Under the pieces are notes generated by a model, which was given only the letters and a program-made list of their open reading frames with translations, was not told the origin of the DNA and searched no databases. Of a stretch of DNA of 64,000 nt, positions 8,175 through 18,008 are shown in pieces (within the stretch, counting starts at the first letter, position 1; each line of letters begins with the position of its first letter). The position numbers and the translations under genes were made by a program. The DNA comes from Paenibacillus tundrae (GTDB taxonomy: Bacteria > Bacillota > Bacilli > Paenibacillales > Paenibacillaceae). The stretch lies in NCBI RefSeq assembly GCF_030812775.1, contig NZ_JAUSTI010000004.1, positions 1-64,000 on the forward strand, written 5' to 3'.

Positions 8175-9149
8175 ATGACAGACCGACTGATCCGATTAAT
8201 GCGCATTATCACGCTTGTGCAGGCCAAACCTGGAATTCTGGCTCGTGAACTAGCTGAGCGGTGTGAGACAACGGAAAGAACGATATACCGTGATATGGAG
8301 GCTCTCAGTGCAATGCATATTCCGATTGCGAATATGGGACATGGCCGAGGGTATATGTTTATCAGCCAATTTGCGATGTATCCCCTGAACTGGTCAGATG
8401 ATGAGGCGGCAGCTTTTATGCATTTGGCTGAGGTTATGGAACATATTCGCCCGTTGTTGAAGCCAGCTTTTGAGAGTGCATATGAGAAGGTCATCGCTTC
8501 AAGTCAGAAAAATAAGACGGAGCGGGTGGAATGGTCGGAGCACATTAGTGGGTTGTTTAAAGTTGGGCTACCCGTCTGGCAAAATGAAAATTCCGATATG
8601 ATGAATAGTACACTGGTCACCCTTCTTGAAGCTAGTATTTCTCAGAACACGATTGAAGCAGAGTACCTCACCGAGGGGAACAAGATCGTCATTCAAATTG
8701 ATCCGTATAGTCTAGTTCCTCGAGAGTACAGATTTGATCTGCTCGCTTATTGCCATCAATCGGAGAAGCTGAGGAGATTTCAAGTGGGTCGTATACAGAA
8801 CATACGGATTTTGCCTCGCACATTCCGCAAAGATGACTTCCTATTACAGAACTATTTCCGAACCCCAAGGGATGGTAAAGCGACCGAGTGGATTGCGTTT
8901 AAAATCCGATTTTTTCCAAATGCCGTAGAGCATGTGATGCAGCAACAATATTTAGTACGTCCTCTGCTGACGAGCGAGCCTGGGGGCACGCTATTATTCG
9001 AAGTCATTTTGAGTGATGACCAAGAGTTATTAACATGGTTAACCCAATATGGTCCCAATGCAGAAATTCTTGAACCCAAAGAATATCGAAACCGAATGAA
9101 GGAATGCCTAGATCGCTGGCAGCAAGTTTACAAACAAGCCCCTACCTAG
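8175..9149 (+). CDS. HTH-type transcriptional regulator with WYL domain
   Basis: The ATG at 8175 follows GGAGG and gives a 324-residue protein; an in-frame ATG at 8079 would add 32 residues but has no ribosome site. Residues about 1-58 form a DeoR/HTH_11-type winged helix (LIRLMRIITLVQAKPGILARELAERCETTERTIYRDMEAL). The middle to C-terminal part carries a WYL domain around VIQIDPYSLVPREYRFDLLAYCHQSEKLRRFQVGRIQNI, then a WCX-like tail. Such proteins are ligand-responsive regulators. The TAG stop is formed by the first three bases of the adjacent MITE-like element. Confidence 0.85.
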   Translation: MTDRLIRLMRIITLVQAKPGILARELAERCETTERTIYRDMEALSAMHIPIANMGHGRGYMFISQFAMYPLNWSDDEAAAFMHLAEVMEHIRPLLKPAFESAYEKVIASSQKNKTERVEWSEHISGLFKVGLPVWQNENSDMMNSTLVTLLEASISQNTIEAEYLTEGNKIVIQIDPYSLVPREYRFDLLAYCHQSEKLRRFQVGRIQNIRILPRTFRKDDFLLQNYFRTPRDGKATEWIAFKIRFFPNAVEHVMQQQYLVRPLLTSEPGGTLLFEVILSDDQELLTWLTQYGPNAEILEPKEYRNRMKECLDRWQQVYKQAPT

Positions 9150-9310
9150 GGTGTGTCTCAAAACTCGTTGAGGTACATCTTTCCCTGCCTTTTCGGCTCT
9201 TGCTGCGTCAGTTTCGTTTGTTGTGCCCCGGCACGCCTGCGGAAAACGGTCTGGCTTGGAACGGGAATTCGACAAAATCTGCTTCCTTCGGAGTTTTAAG
9301 ATTTGCCCTA
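9147..9310 (+). mobile_element. MITE-like dispersed element, copy 1
   Basis: A 164-bp unit bounded by TA on both sides, with imperfect terminal inverted repeats (TAGGG, then AAAACTC about ten bases in, matched by GAGTTTT ... GCCCTA). It aligns without gaps to the reverse complement of 26810-26973, sharing long blocks such as TGCCCCGGCACGCCTGCGGA. TA flanks and 160-bp length suggest a non-autonomous IS630/mariner-type element. It codes for nothing recognisable, although an ORF-like frame runs through it in both copies. Confidence 0.7.
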
Positions 9311-9345
9311 ATAAGCATCCCTTGCGTCGGTCATGCAAGTGTAAA

Positions 9346-10014
9346 TTATTCTTTGCTCTTAAAGAGATGAGCCAAGTTTCCAAAAGGTGACTCGTGATCA
9401 TCATCCATACTACTGGAATAGACCACCTTGGAAGTGATTCCTTCATCATCTGCGGCGCAATTCGTCTCAAGATTAAAACTCTCGAATTGATGAATGAATA
9501 CTTTGGCTGTGTTGATCGCATCATCAAGTGCCCTGTGCTGCGTACCATCGAATTCAATTCCGCATAGTTCAAGTGCCTGAGCAAGTCCGAGCTGACGGAA
9601 CTTACCTTCTTTGCGTACAGTGCGTGACCATTGCTGCTGTAAATCGTTATGATTCGTGATCCATGCTACATCGAGCTGGTGTGTCCGGCAATGAGAAATT
9701 AGCTTACTGCGATCATCTGGTCCCCATGAGCACATGTAGTATGGGTCGTTACCCATCCATGCAATGAAGTTTCGTATCGCTTCCGGAAAAAGCGGGGCTG
9801 CATCAATGTCTTTCTGAGTAATGCCTGTGAATTGAATGGTATCGGTAGAGAGTACCGATTTGTTAGAAGGACGAACATAGGTATGGAACGTGTCGGAAAC
9901 GACCAGACCGTTTTCACCTTCTGTGACTTTTACTGCACCGATATCAATAATTTCGGAAGAGTATCGTGCATTGCGACTTACGGTAAATTCCAGATCATAA
10001 ATGATATATGGCAT
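9346..10014 (-). CDS. DEDDh-family 3'-5' exonuclease
   Basis: A 222-residue protein with the DnaQ-like exonuclease fold. Exo I is YDLEFT (Asp7, Glu9) near the N-terminus, the middle carries the second Asp in CSWGPDDRSKLI, and Exo III is HRALDDAINTAKVF, with the His and Asp typical of the DEDDh group. It resembles KapD-like or RNase T-like exonucleases that trim 3' ends; whether RNA or DNA is the substrate cannot be told here. About 45 C-terminal residues (SSMDDDHESPFGNLAHLFKSKE region) are outside the domain. AAAGGAG precedes its ATG. Confidence 0.85.
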   Translation of the reverse strand: MPYIIYDLEFTVSRNARYSSEIIDIGAVKVTEGENGLVVSDTFHTYVRPSNKSVLSTDTIQFTGITQKDIDAAPLFPEAIRNFIAWMGNDPYYMCSWGPDDRSKLISHCRTHQLDVAWITNHNDLQQQWSRTVRKEGKFRQLGLAQALELCGIEFDGTQHRALDDAINTAKVFIHQFESFNLETNCAADDEGITSKVVYSSSMDDDHESPFGNLAHLFKSKE

Positions 10015-10203
10015 GGGATGAACTCCTTTGTGAAATGTACATGTTATAACATAGCGGATTAACGAACGGATTGTTATTTCTCTATTTTACAGGTAAGAAT
10101 CCAACATGTCAGCCACCAGGACACATTTCATAGCTGAGAGAAGATGGGTTTGGAGTGCAGAATACGAAGGCAGATACTCTGTCGTTTTGAGAGCGCATGA
10201 CCC

Positions 10204-10232
10204 TTTACATTGGAAAAAGCGAACTTTATAAT
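10204..10232 (+). promoter_or_regulatory. Sigma-A type promoter
   Basis: TTTACA (10204-10209), exactly 17 bp, TATAAT (10227-10232). This is a near-consensus promoter in a region without a gene, pointing toward the terminator at 10321 and the oxidoreductase gene at 10398. Confidence 0.7.
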
Positions 10233-10237
10233 GGGTA

Positions 10238-10364
10238 AAGTTAGGGGAAAGTTCCAAGTTTTTGTTATAAGCATGTTCAAGTGGAGAGACCGTTTGAGCA
10301 TACAAGATCGATGTATAATTAACATTTCCTGACATGGCCCACGCCATTGGGAAATGTTTTTTTT
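10238..10364 (+). ncRNA. Candidate small RNA or attenuated leader
   Basis: A transcript from the promoter at 10204-10232 would start near 10238 and meet a strong terminator about 120 nt later. That terminator has arms AACATTTCC (10321-10329) and GGAAATGTT (10350-10358), an inner ATGG/CCAT pairing, and eight T. No ORF with a ribosome site lies inside. It could be a free small RNA or a leader whose read-through controls the downstream gene. I do not recognise a known riboswitch class in it. Confidence 0.5.
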
Positions 10365-10397
10365 ATGACATCAGATTATATATGGGGGTTAGGTTAG

Positions 10398-12347
10398 GTG
10401 GGGAAAAGTAAAAAGGGAAGAGTAGCGCTTATTGTCGCGGCTGTATTTATCGTTGCATGCAGTGCTGCTTATGGGGCGTTCTATATCTGGAATAAGAACT
10501 ATAAGTTTAACAATAATTATGTCTGGCAGCCATTAGAGGCTGTGCAATCGACGACAGAGCTTGCTGGTTCTTACGATGTTATTGTCGCCGGAACCGATCC
10601 GGAAGGCATCACTGCAGCATTATCAGCGGCACGAAACGGAATGACCGTGTTGCTCACGGAAGCGCGTGATCGGAAGATGCTTGGGGGATTAATGACAGAG
10701 GGTGGACTGAATACGCTGGATCTGAATTACTCTCCTGATCAGCCACAATGGTTAAGCAGCTTGCGACAAGCTGACTTTTTGAACAAAGGTATTTTTCAGG
10801 AATGGTTTGATCAGGTCGAGGGAAGTTCATTTGATACAAATACGGCTGCGAACGTTTTCTATCAAATGATTCGTTCTGAGCCCAACATTGATCTGTTGAT
10901 GCATGTGAAGCATATGGAACCTGTGACTGAGTCTGCTTCGGATGAGCAGAAGACCATCACGGGAATGAGCATCACGACGGAGGAAGGGACGACTATACGC
11001 ATTGCTACGCGTGCAATCATTGATGCGACCCAAGATGCAGATATCGCCGCCGCTGCTGGAGCGCCTTACTCCATAGGCCGGCAGGACATTGGGGACGGCA
11101 AGTCTAAGATGGTATCCACCCTCGTCTTCAAGCTAAGTGGTGTTACAGATGAGGTTTGGCAGAAGTTCAGGGATAGAGAAGGAACAGGTGTGGATAAAAT
11201 GAGTGCCTGGGGTTACGGAGATGCGCGTAACTATGAATCTACCGATCCAGAGCGCGTGAAGATTCGTAGCCTGAACATTGGTAGACAGAATGATGATACG
11301 ATTCTAATCAACACGATGCAGATTTTTGGGGTCGATCCGTTAGATTCAGCCTCCGTGCAGGAGGGATTACGAGTGGGTAGGGAAGAGGCTCCACGAATTG
11401 TAGACTATCTGAAAAAAAGTTACCCTGAGTTCGCCAGTCTTCAGTATGAGGGAACTGCGGATGAACTTTATGTCCGGGAATCACGCCATATCTATGGCGA
11501 ATATCGGTTGACGCTCGCGGATCTTATGGAAAATCGGGATCATTGGGATGCTATCGCCTACGGTTCCTACGATATTGATATCCAGAGCACAAGTGCAGGA
11601 CTTCCGGGTACCATTATGATGAGTCCGATTCAATATGGCGTGCCCTTCCGAGCATTAGTTCCGTTGAACGTAGATGGTCTGTTGGTTGTTGGCCGATCTG
11701 CGAGCTATGATACCATTCCTCACGGAAGCGCGAGAGTTGTGCCATTAGGAATGGCAACAGGGGAAGCTGCTGGAGCAGCGGTCAAGCTGGCCGATCTGCA
11801 TCAAGAAACGTTCCGCGAGCTGTCTGCTTCACAAGAACGTGCAACCGAACTACGTACCATGCTGGAGAAGCAAGGAATGGATTTATCGATGCAACCATTC
11901 GACCAACCCGACTATATGAAGCATAAGGATTACCGAGGCTTATTAGCTGCCGCAAGTATGTACATGACCTCTGGTAACTATAATAATGATGGATGGGACT
12001 TGGATGTTGCTATGAATCCCGAGCGCTTCTTGAGCAAATTAAAGCGGATGCAGGCGATGTTCCCGAGCAGTTACCCGGGACAAGCTACTGAAGCTATCGC
12101 CAATATAACTAACCCGGCTTCAACGCCGCTATCACTCAATCAGGCTGCATACATGATATGGCTAATGATCGAGCCTGCCTTAGCATCCATATCGCCTGAG
12201 CAAGCTATAGCTGAATTGCAGCGGGAGAATCTGATCAGTGATGCTACGCTAGATGGTATTACAGACCAAAACCAGCTCACGAATGGAGATGCATTCATGC
12301 TTCTCCGTGATGTGGTCGAATATCATTCAGGTAAGGTATTTGAATGA
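10398..12347 (+). CDS. Membrane-anchored FAD-dependent oxidoreductase
   Basis: A 649-residue protein with GTG start, an N-terminal anchor (about residues 9-31) and a large extracytoplasmic part. Residues about 58-90 hold the FAD-binding Rossmann segment, YDVIVAGTDPEGITAALSAA, with an acidic residue (LLTEARD) at the end of the second strand; the glycine motif is unusual in reading GTDPEG instead of GxGxxG. The late IMMSPIQYGVPFRALVP and GLLVVGRSASYD segments match the FAD-dependent oxidoreductase (PF12831-type) family. The substrate is unknown. The exported location is inferred from the anchor. Its transcription may be limited by the terminator 34 bp upstream. Confidence 0.75.
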   Translation: MGKSKKGRVALIVAAVFIVACSAAYGAFYIWNKNYKFNNNYVWQPLEAVQSTTELAGSYDVIVAGTDPEGITAALSAARNGMTVLLTEARDRKMLGGLMTEGGLNTLDLNYSPDQPQWLSSLRQADFLNKGIFQEWFDQVEGSSFDTNTAANVFYQMIRSEPNIDLLMHVKHMEPVTESASDEQKTITGMSITTEEGTTIRIATRAIIDATQDADIAAAAGAPYSIGRQDIGDGKSKMVSTLVFKLSGVTDEVWQKFRDREGTGVDKMSAWGYGDARNYESTDPERVKIRSLNIGRQNDDTILINTMQIFGVDPLDSASVQEGLRVGREEAPRIVDYLKKSYPEFASLQYEGTADELYVRESRHIYGEYRLTLADLMENRDHWDAIAYGSYDIDIQSTSAGLPGTIMMSPIQYGVPFRALVPLNVDGLLVVGRSASYDTIPHGSARVVPLGMATGEAAGAAVKLADLHQETFRELSASQERATELRTMLEKQGMDLSMQPFDQPDYMKHKDYRGLLAAASMYMTSGNYNNDGWDLDVAMNPERFLSKLKRMQAMFPSSYPGQATEAIANITNPASTPLSLNQAAYMIWLMIEPALASISPEQAIAELQRENLISDATLDGITDQNQLTNGDAFMLLRDVVEYHSGKVFE

Positions 12348-12365
12348 GATATCAGAACGCCCTGG

Positions 12366-12394
12366 TTGACAATTTTGGAGTAATGAACTAATGT
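12366..12394 (+). promoter_or_regulatory. proS promoter (sigma-A)
   Basis: Perfect TTGACA at 12366-12371, a 17-bp spacer and TAATGT at 12389-12394. It lies just upstream of the T-box leader. Confidence 0.8.
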
Positions 12395-12399
12395 GATCG

Positions 12400-12727
12400 A
12401 AAATGGTAACAGCGATCAACAAGGACATGATTACGACGGTTGGCTTCAACAGAGAGAGAACCAATGGTGTGAGGTTTTCGTTGCTGCTTCGTAATTCCCG
12501 CCTTGCTAGCTGCGGAGGAGAAGGTCGATGACTGCAACTTCCGCCGGATGAGCCCGTTATGCTCTGAAGGATTGCATGACTGCTACTCGTCCTTAGATGC
12601 GAGCAGCGTTGGCTTATTCAGTATGCTCAAGTTCAAGAGAACGCTGGCAAGGTAATCAAGCTGAATTCATGCAGTTAAATAAGGGTGGTACCACGACACA
12701 TTCGTCCCTTGATGGATGTGTCTTTTT
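12400..12727 (+). ncRNA. T-box riboswitch controlling proS
   Basis: The leader has the T-box hallmark AAGGGTGGTACCACG at 12681-12695 and an overlapping terminator, GACACAT ... ATGTGTC plus T5 (about 12695-12727). AGAGAG ... GGTGTGA in the upper stem I matches the conserved apical part. Uncharged tRNA-Pro is expected to bind and prevent termination. The specifier codon is probably CCC within GTAATTCCCGCC, since it is followed by a purine, but I could not fold stem I fully. Confidence 0.95.
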
Positions 12728-12785
12728 GCTGTTTATCCAATGATTATAGTGTACGTCAAATGACAAAAAGAAGAGGTGTATCCAC

Positions 12786-14558
12786 ATGCGACAAAGTGAA
12801 ATTCTAATCCCTACATTACGGGAAGCGCCAGCCGAGGCAGACGCAGCAGGACATCGCTGGTTGCTGCGCTCCGGCATGATTCGCCAATTAGCATCGGGGA
12901 TCTATAGCTATCTGCCAATGGGGCGACGTGTTCTGTTAAACGTTGAGCGCATCGTTCGCGAAGAGATGGATCGTGCGGGATGTCAGGAAGTATTGTTGCC
13001 GATTATGCAGCCTGCCGAGCTCTGGGAAGAGTCCGGAAGATACGACCAGTATGGGCCGGAGCTTATGCGCTTGAAGGATCGTCATGCGCGAGAGTTTGCT
13101 CTTGGGCCAACTCATGAAGAAGTGGTGACTGCACTGGTACGTGATGAGGTCAACTCTTACCGGAAGTTGCCATTCACGTTATACCAGATCGGAACGAAAT
13201 TCAGAGATGAACGCAGACCGAGGTTTGGTTTGTTGCGTGGTCGGGAGTTTGTGATGAAGGACGCATACTCCTTCGCTTCCAATTGGGAAGAGCTAGACCA
13301 GACGTACCAGGCGATGAATACGGCGTATGCACGCATTCTGGAGCGCTGTGGCTTGAACTATATGCGCGTTGAAGCGGATGCAGGAACGATTGGGGGACAA
13401 GGGGCAACGCATGAGTTTATGGCACTTGCTGATGTGGGTGAGGATACCATTGTCTCCTGTGAGAAGTGTGGCTATGCAGCCAATCTGGAGAAAGCAGAGT
13501 ACCAAGCTTCCAGTATGAATTCTTCAGGTGAAAAAGGCACAACGAGTCTGGCTAGCTCCGAATTAAATCACGATCTTCAGCCAGATTCTAATTCAGGTGC
13601 AACGTGGACTCGAATAGAAACACCGGGCATTCGTACGATAGACGAATTAAGCTCCTTCTTGAACATTGGGTCAGAAGCGATCATCAAAACATTGGTGTAT
13701 CAGGCGGATGATAAGTTGGTTGCGGTACTTGTTCGTGGGGATCATGAAGTCAACGATATTGCATTGAAGCAGCTATTAGGTGTGGAAGAACTGGATTTAG
13801 CTGATGAGGCTGCGCTCGCAGGCCATCCTGAATTGGCAGTAGGTTTCCTCGGTCCCATTGGATTGAACATACCTCTAGTTGTGGATCGGGATGTGGCTGG
13901 AATGGAGGCAGCGATTACAGGAAGCAACGAGGTAGATATACATCTCTCAGGAGTGCGTCCAGGTAGAGGCTTCCCTGTGAGCCGTGTCGAATCCGTTCGT
14001 TTTGCAACAGAAGGTGATGGGTGCCCTTCATGCGGAGAACTGCTTTCGTTTACGAGGGGAATCGAGGTAGGGCATATTTTCAAATTAGGAACGAAGTATA
14101 GTGATGCTATGGGCGCGTCGTTCTTAGATCGTAACGGTCGTCAATGCGCACCTGTCATGGGATGTTATGGTATCGGTGTATCGCGCTTAATGGCGGCGGT
14201 AGCTGAACAACATGCAGGTGACGACGGTATACAGTGGCCTGCGTCTATTGCTCCTTACGATGTACATCTCATCACGCTGAGTTGGAAGGATGAACAGCAG
14301 CAGAAGCTGACGCTTGAGTTGGAACAACAGCTTATGGACGCCGGATACAGCGTATTATTGGATGATCGAGATGAACGACCTGGCGTCAAATTCAAGGATG
14401 CAGAGCTGATTGGATTACCTGTGCAGATCGTCATTGGAAGAGGAGCAGCTGAGGGACAGGTCGAACTGGGATCACATGTGCTTACGATATCTGGGGATTC
14501 CAAACGGATCAGTATGGCCGCGCAAGAGGCTGTAGAACTTGTGAAGGAACAGTTATAA
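12786..14558 (+). CDS. proS: Prolyl-tRNA synthetase
   Basis: A 590-residue class II aminoacyl-tRNA synthetase that charges tRNA-Pro. It has the bacterial architecture: catalytic core with motif 2 (FRDERRPRFGLLRGREFVMKDAYSF), an inserted YbaK-like editing domain at about 225-400 (TLVYQADDKLVAVLVRGDHEVN), motif 3 (GCYGIGVSRLMAAVAEQ), and the C-terminal anticodon-binding domain (LLDDRDERPGVKFKDAELIGLPVQIVIG). GAAGAGGTG provides the ribosome site. Expression is set by the T-box leader. The length is slightly above the usual 570 residues because of a Ser/Asn-rich stretch around residues 240-275. Confidence 0.97.
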   Translation: MRQSEILIPTLREAPAEADAAGHRWLLRSGMIRQLASGIYSYLPMGRRVLLNVERIVREEMDRAGCQEVLLPIMQPAELWEESGRYDQYGPELMRLKDRHAREFALGPTHEEVVTALVRDEVNSYRKLPFTLYQIGTKFRDERRPRFGLLRGREFVMKDAYSFASNWEELDQTYQAMNTAYARILERCGLNYMRVEADAGTIGGQGATHEFMALADVGEDTIVSCEKCGYAANLEKAEYQASSMNSSGEKGTTSLASSELNHDLQPDSNSGATWTRIETPGIRTIDELSSFLNIGSEAIIKTLVYQADDKLVAVLVRGDHEVNDIALKQLLGVEELDLADEAALAGHPELAVGFLGPIGLNIPLVVDRDVAGMEAAITGSNEVDIHLSGVRPGRGFPVSRVESVRFATEGDGCPSCGELLSFTRGIEVGHIFKLGTKYSDAMGASFLDRNGRQCAPVMGCYGIGVSRLMAAVAEQHAGDDGIQWPASIAPYDVHLITLSWKDEQQQKLTLELEQQLMDAGYSVLLDDRDERPGVKFKDAELIGLPVQIVIGRGAAEGQVELGSHVLTISGDSKRISMAAQEAVELVKEQL

Positions 14559-14715
14559 TCTTGTAGCCACCGTGTGCGTAGATATAGGTCCAGTTATTAT
14601 GCGGTAAGTTGAAATTCAGTTGTGATGGCACCCATAAGCCGGAAAAAGAGGGCTAGAGTCATAGAAAAGAATTTAAAATTTTGCATATTGTCATCCGTAA
14701 ACACTATATTTTTGG

Positions 14716-14738
14716 TTGTTGTATTCTGTATACAACAA
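14716..14738. repeat. Inverted repeat in the proS to 5'-nucleotidase gap
   Basis: Perfect 8-bp arms TTGTTGTA and TACAACAA with a 7-nt loop. It lies in the 570-bp non-coding stretch 14559-15128, which holds no ORF I can support. No T-run follows, so it may be an operator rather than a terminator. Confidence 0.4.
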
Positions 14739-14991
14739 ATTTGTGTTAAAGGAAGCAACTAGCGAAGTTTTTCTAGGAGTGACTGTGCAAATACGCAACA
14801 TCTAAATGCAAGAATGAACAATCGAAAATACATGGAAGCCTATGATTATGGTAAATTTGGGGATGTTTACTATAGTTCGCTGTAGTAAATGAAGAAGGAG
14901 CTTTTTGCCCAGTGCAACGCTGAAGATGTGTTTTTCGCACGGAGTTTGGAAAATGAAGCAGGTAATTCTTGAGTCTGTCAAAATAAAATAC

Positions 14992-15041
14992 AAGAAAGGG
15001 TGTTCCTCAAGCCGGTAGTGGCTAGAGGAACACCCTTTCTT
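14992..15041. terminator. Bidirectional terminator
   Basis: A 17-bp perfect stem, with arms AAGAAAGGGTGTTCCTC and its complement at 15025-15041, closes a 16-nt loop. A/T-rich tracts on both sides suit termination of both proS and the convergent 5'-nucleotidase gene. Confidence 0.85.
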
Positions 15042-15128
15042 TGTTAAACTATTATTCAATTTACTAGCTTAGGTTACACTCACATGCAACGCTAATCCTG
15101 TCTGCACGCTCTTGCTCTGGAATGCAGC

Positions 15129-16925
15129 TTAAGAAGCGGCTGGCAGTTTCAGTGATTGACCTGGATAAATCCAGTGTGGATTTTTAATTTTGTTGAGCTT
15201 TTGCAAAGCTTGCCATGTTGTGCCGTATTGTTTGGAGATGGAGTACAAGGTATCTCCCGATTTAACAACATGCACTTTAGCTGGTGCTGGCTTGCTTGGT
15301 GTAGGTTTAGACGGAGCTTCTGGTTTTGGTGTTTCTGGCTTCGGTGTAACCGGAGCGGGTGTTTCTGTTACTGGCGCTTCTGGTTCAGCTGCAGGCAATG
15401 CAGCTTCTTTGATCCGACCGTCTGTTTTGATATTCACAGCACCGAGTTGTTGCATGTATTCAATCAATGCTTCATCCAATGCACCGTACATGCCAGTTGT
15501 TGGGTATTTCGCGAACATCGTGTATTCGTCACCACCAACAGCTGTAAAGTCATTCGTAGCCAGTGTATACGTAGCTTCTGGGTTCAGCGCTTGATCTCCA
15601 ACCATCACGGAATGCACGCGGCTTCCTTTGTCTTGGGAAGGATCAATGCTGAATGTGATACCAGATACTTGTGGGAACCCACCACTCGGTTCAGGGTAGG
15701 AGCCTACGCCGTTTTCAAGAGCAGCCACAACATCGGAGCCCTTCACATCAATCGTTACAACCTGGTTACCAAAAGGAAGAACGGTAATAACGTCACCTTT
15801 GGTTACAACGCCTGCTTCAATGGAAGCACGAATGCCGCCACCATTTGTCAGCGCAATATCTGCACCACTTACGTCACGAATAGCGTCTGCAAGCAAGTCA
15901 CCAAGGTTTGTTTCCCCTGCACGAACTTGTTCACGCTTACCATCCAGCAGAACGGCTGTGTTAGCTACTTCTTCTTTCAGGATGGGTTCTTGTTCTTTCT
16001 GAATGGAGTTCACCAAAGTGGCTACTTTCTCATTGGGTTTAATATCTTTTGCTGCTGTTTCATCAATTAATGTAGCTTGTTTTTTCGTTACTTTACCAGC
16101 ATCTACCCACAGGTCAATAACCCCTACGTAGTTCGTATATTCCCCTGCACTAGCGATCAGTGTTCCGTGATCGGAAACCAGACCATCTTGCAGTACAGTG
16201 TGGCTATGACCATCAATGAATACATCAATGCCGGGCACTTCTTTCACGACTTTGAGACTAGTATCTGTACTGGATGCATCTTGTCCAAGGTGTCCCAATA
16301 CAACGACAACATCTACTTTGCTGCGAATTTCATTCACAAGCACTTTAGCTTCCGCAGTTGGATCTGTGATATCGAGGCCTTCTACATTTTTTGGATTCGT
16401 TTTGTACATCGTTTCCGGAGTTGACAGAGCAATAATACCGACTTTAACGCCATCTACTTCTTGGATGAGGTACGGTTCGAATAGACGAGTGCCGTCTTTC
16501 TTCTTCACGTTAGCGCTAATCATAGGGAAGTTCATCATGTCCTCAAGCTCAAGCAGTCGCTTAGAACCGTAATTGAACTCATGGTTACCAGGTACGATTG
16601 CTTGGTAGCCCATTTCGTTCATGACTTTGACGATGCTCTCACCGTTAACCAGTGTGGCAAACGTTGTGCCGTGTACAGCATCTCCAGCATCAAGCAGGAG
16701 GGTATTCGGGTTTTCGCTACGGTATTTGTCCGCAATTCCAGCTACTTTAGCAAAACCCATCGCAGGTGAGGATTCAACTGCGCGTGCATGTGTATCATTC
16801 GTATGTAGAATGGTAATGTGCTTGCCTGTGCCCGGAGTGGTATCCGCAGCCGCAGCCATGCCTACACTGCCAAACAGCAAACAGACCGTTAGCAGAAGTG
16901 AAACGTAATTCTTCCAGATTTTCAT
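15129..16925 (-). CDS. Secreted 5'-nucleotidase / metallophosphatase with C-terminal LysM
   Basis: A 598-residue exported enzyme with a signal peptide of about 26 residues ending AAA-AD. The calcineurin-like phosphoesterase domain shows [33 protein letters not shown] and IDGHSHT metal ligands. It is followed by the 5'-nucleotidase C-terminal substrate domain ([12 protein letters not shown]). A Pro/Ala/Glu-rich linker (about 510-550) leads to one LysM domain ([18 protein letters not shown] ... GQSLKLP) that should bind peptidoglycan. It probably releases phosphate and nucleosides from nucleotides at the cell wall. GGGAGG precedes the ATG. Confidence 0.92.
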   Translation of the reverse strand: MKIWKNYVSLLLTVCLLFGSVGMAAAADTTPGTGKHITILHTNDTHARAVESSPAMGFAKVAGIADKYRSENPNTLLLDAGDAVHGTTFATLVNGESIVKVMNEMGYQAIVPGNHEFNYGSKRLLELEDMMNFPMISANVKKKDGTRLFEPYLIQEVDGVKVGIIALSTPETMYKTNPKNVEGLDITDPTAEAKVLVNEIRSKVDVVVVLGHLGQDASSTDTSLKVVKEVPGIDVFIDGHSHTVLQDGLVSDHGTLIASAGEYTNYVGVIDLWVDAGKVTKKQATLIDETAAKDIKPNEKVATLVNSIQKEQEPILKEEVANTAVLLDGKREQVRAGETNLGDLLADAIRDVSGADIALTNGGGIRASIEAGVVTKGDVITVLPFGNQVVTIDVKGSDVVAALENGVGSYPEPSGGFPQVSGITFSIDPSQDKGSRVHSVMVGDQALNPEATYTLATNDFTAVGGDEYTMFAKYPTTGMYGALDEALIEYMQQLGAVNIKTDGRIKEAALPAAEPEAPVTETPAPVTPKPETPKPEAPSKPTPSKPAPAKVHVVKSGDTLYSISKQYGTTWQALQKLNKIKNPHWIYPGQSLKLPAAS

Positions 16926-17104
16926 ATGAATCCGAAACCTCCCAAAATAGTAATCTACTTGAGCGTGTATAGCTCATTTGCTATTTTAGCAGACTATGAT
17001 TCGGAAATCTCGCGATTTACGTAAAAATAGGTAACCTACAAGTGACATCATATTGTATAGATGCAAAAAGAAAATAAATTTTAACAACGAAGGAACGTAT
17101 GTTC

Positions 17105-17521
17105 TTAGTTAGAGTAAAAAAAATGCTGCACTTCACGAGGCAGTCCTGTGCGTAAGCAATATTTTTCAAGTGATTCATCGGGTTCTGGAGTTACCCCTGA
17201 GGTTAAGAGCTGAATGGCAAAAAGATTCGCCTGTCTTTCCAGCTTGCCAGGTGCAAAATAGGAGTGCTCCTCTAAAAAGAAACGGTTGATGCCTTTATGC
17301 AATCGGTCATGCCCCAGTTCGTGAGCGCACACAAAACGTTGCCATTCTGGAGCCAGGTCATTGTGAATCACAATAAATCTGCGTCGCAGCTTACGAAAAT
17401 ACAACCCTTTGGTGGACTTTCCGAGATTGGTGAAACGAATATGTATCCCAAGGGCTCTCGCAATGCTGAAAGGGCAGTTTGTCCGGTGTTTTCGAATCAG
17501 CTTTGTTACAATGTCATCCAT
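17105..17521 (-). CDS. ImmA/IrrE-family metallopeptidase
   Basis: A 138-residue protein with the zinc motif HELGHDRLHKG (about residues 67-77) and the downstream acidic EEHSYFAPGKLERQANLFA segment typical of DUF955 (ImmA/IrrE). Family members cleave XRE-type repressors to derepress mobile elements, as ImmA does to ImmR in ICEBs1. The gene lies 43 bp downstream of, and in line with, an XRE regulator, the classical ImmR-ImmA order. A cytoplasmic location is inferred from the absence of a signal peptide. Confidence 0.9.
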   Translation of the reverse strand: MDDIVTKLIRKHRTNCPFSIARALGIHIRFTNLGKSTKGLYFRKLRRRFIVIHNDLAPEWQRFVCAHELGHDRLHKGINRFFLEEHSYFAPGKLERQANLFAIQLLTSGVTPEPDESLEKYCLRTGLPREVQHFFYSN

Positions 17522-17564
17522 ATCATCTCACCCGCTGCTTCAATTTGGTTCACCCTGTAATAGT

Positions 17565-18008
17565 TCATTTATTCTCACCTGGATCGGTTGTTTTCTTACG
17601 TTTGTTCATCTGTTTAGCTTCCCAGAATAGCCCTGTAAGAACGTCTTTAATGCGCTTCTTGTCCTCGTCATCCAGTGGGATGCCATCAAACATGAGATCA
17701 TCCTCATCCTCCAGCATTTTCTTAAAGTCTCGACGATCCTTATAGGTTGCCCATTCAGGTGTGACTAGTGCATCCCTTGTGGTATTCATTTCTTCCATAT
17801 ATCCAGCTTGCTTCATCATCTCTGCGTAAGGAACGGAGAGGGCGTCTGCCAATTTTCGAATCGTTGCTGGTTTGGGAACACCGCGCAGCCCATTCTCAAT
17901 GCGTGAAATCTGCGAGTTACTAATTCCTGCGGAATCTGCTAGCTGATTGATACTATAGCCTTGCAACTCTCGCAGTTGTTTGAGGTAAGATCCAAAAGCA
18001 TGCTCCAC
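17565..18008 (-). CDS. XRE-family repressor (ImmR-like)
   Basis: A 147-residue regulator with an N-terminal helix-turn-helix of the Cro/C1 type at about residues 6-65 (LKQLRELQGYSINQLADSAGISNSQISRIENG, then PATIRKLADALSVPYAEMM). The C-terminal half is acidic and probably carries the oligomerisation part and the site acted on by the adjacent ImmA peptidase. It starts at GTG 18008 behind AAGGAGTGG. Divergent from the ArpU gene at 18418, with a 409-bp control region between. Confidence 0.9.
   Translation of the reverse strand: MEHAFGSYLKQLRELQGYSINQLADSAGISNSQISRIENGLRGVPKPATIRKLADALSVPYAEMMKQAGYMEEMNTTRDALVTPEWATYKDRRDFKKMLEDEDDLMFDGIPLDDEDKKRIKDVLTGLFWEAKQMNKRKKTTDPGENK

Noticed and set aside
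14802-15059. 85-codon ORF on the minus strand in the gap after proS
   Set aside because: It overlaps the strong terminator, lacks a ribosome site and has no recognisable features.
15156-16070. 304-codon ORF antisense to the 5'-nucleotidase gene
   Set aside because: Composition is that of a shadow frame (Phe/Cys-rich) of a clear gene; no ribosome site.
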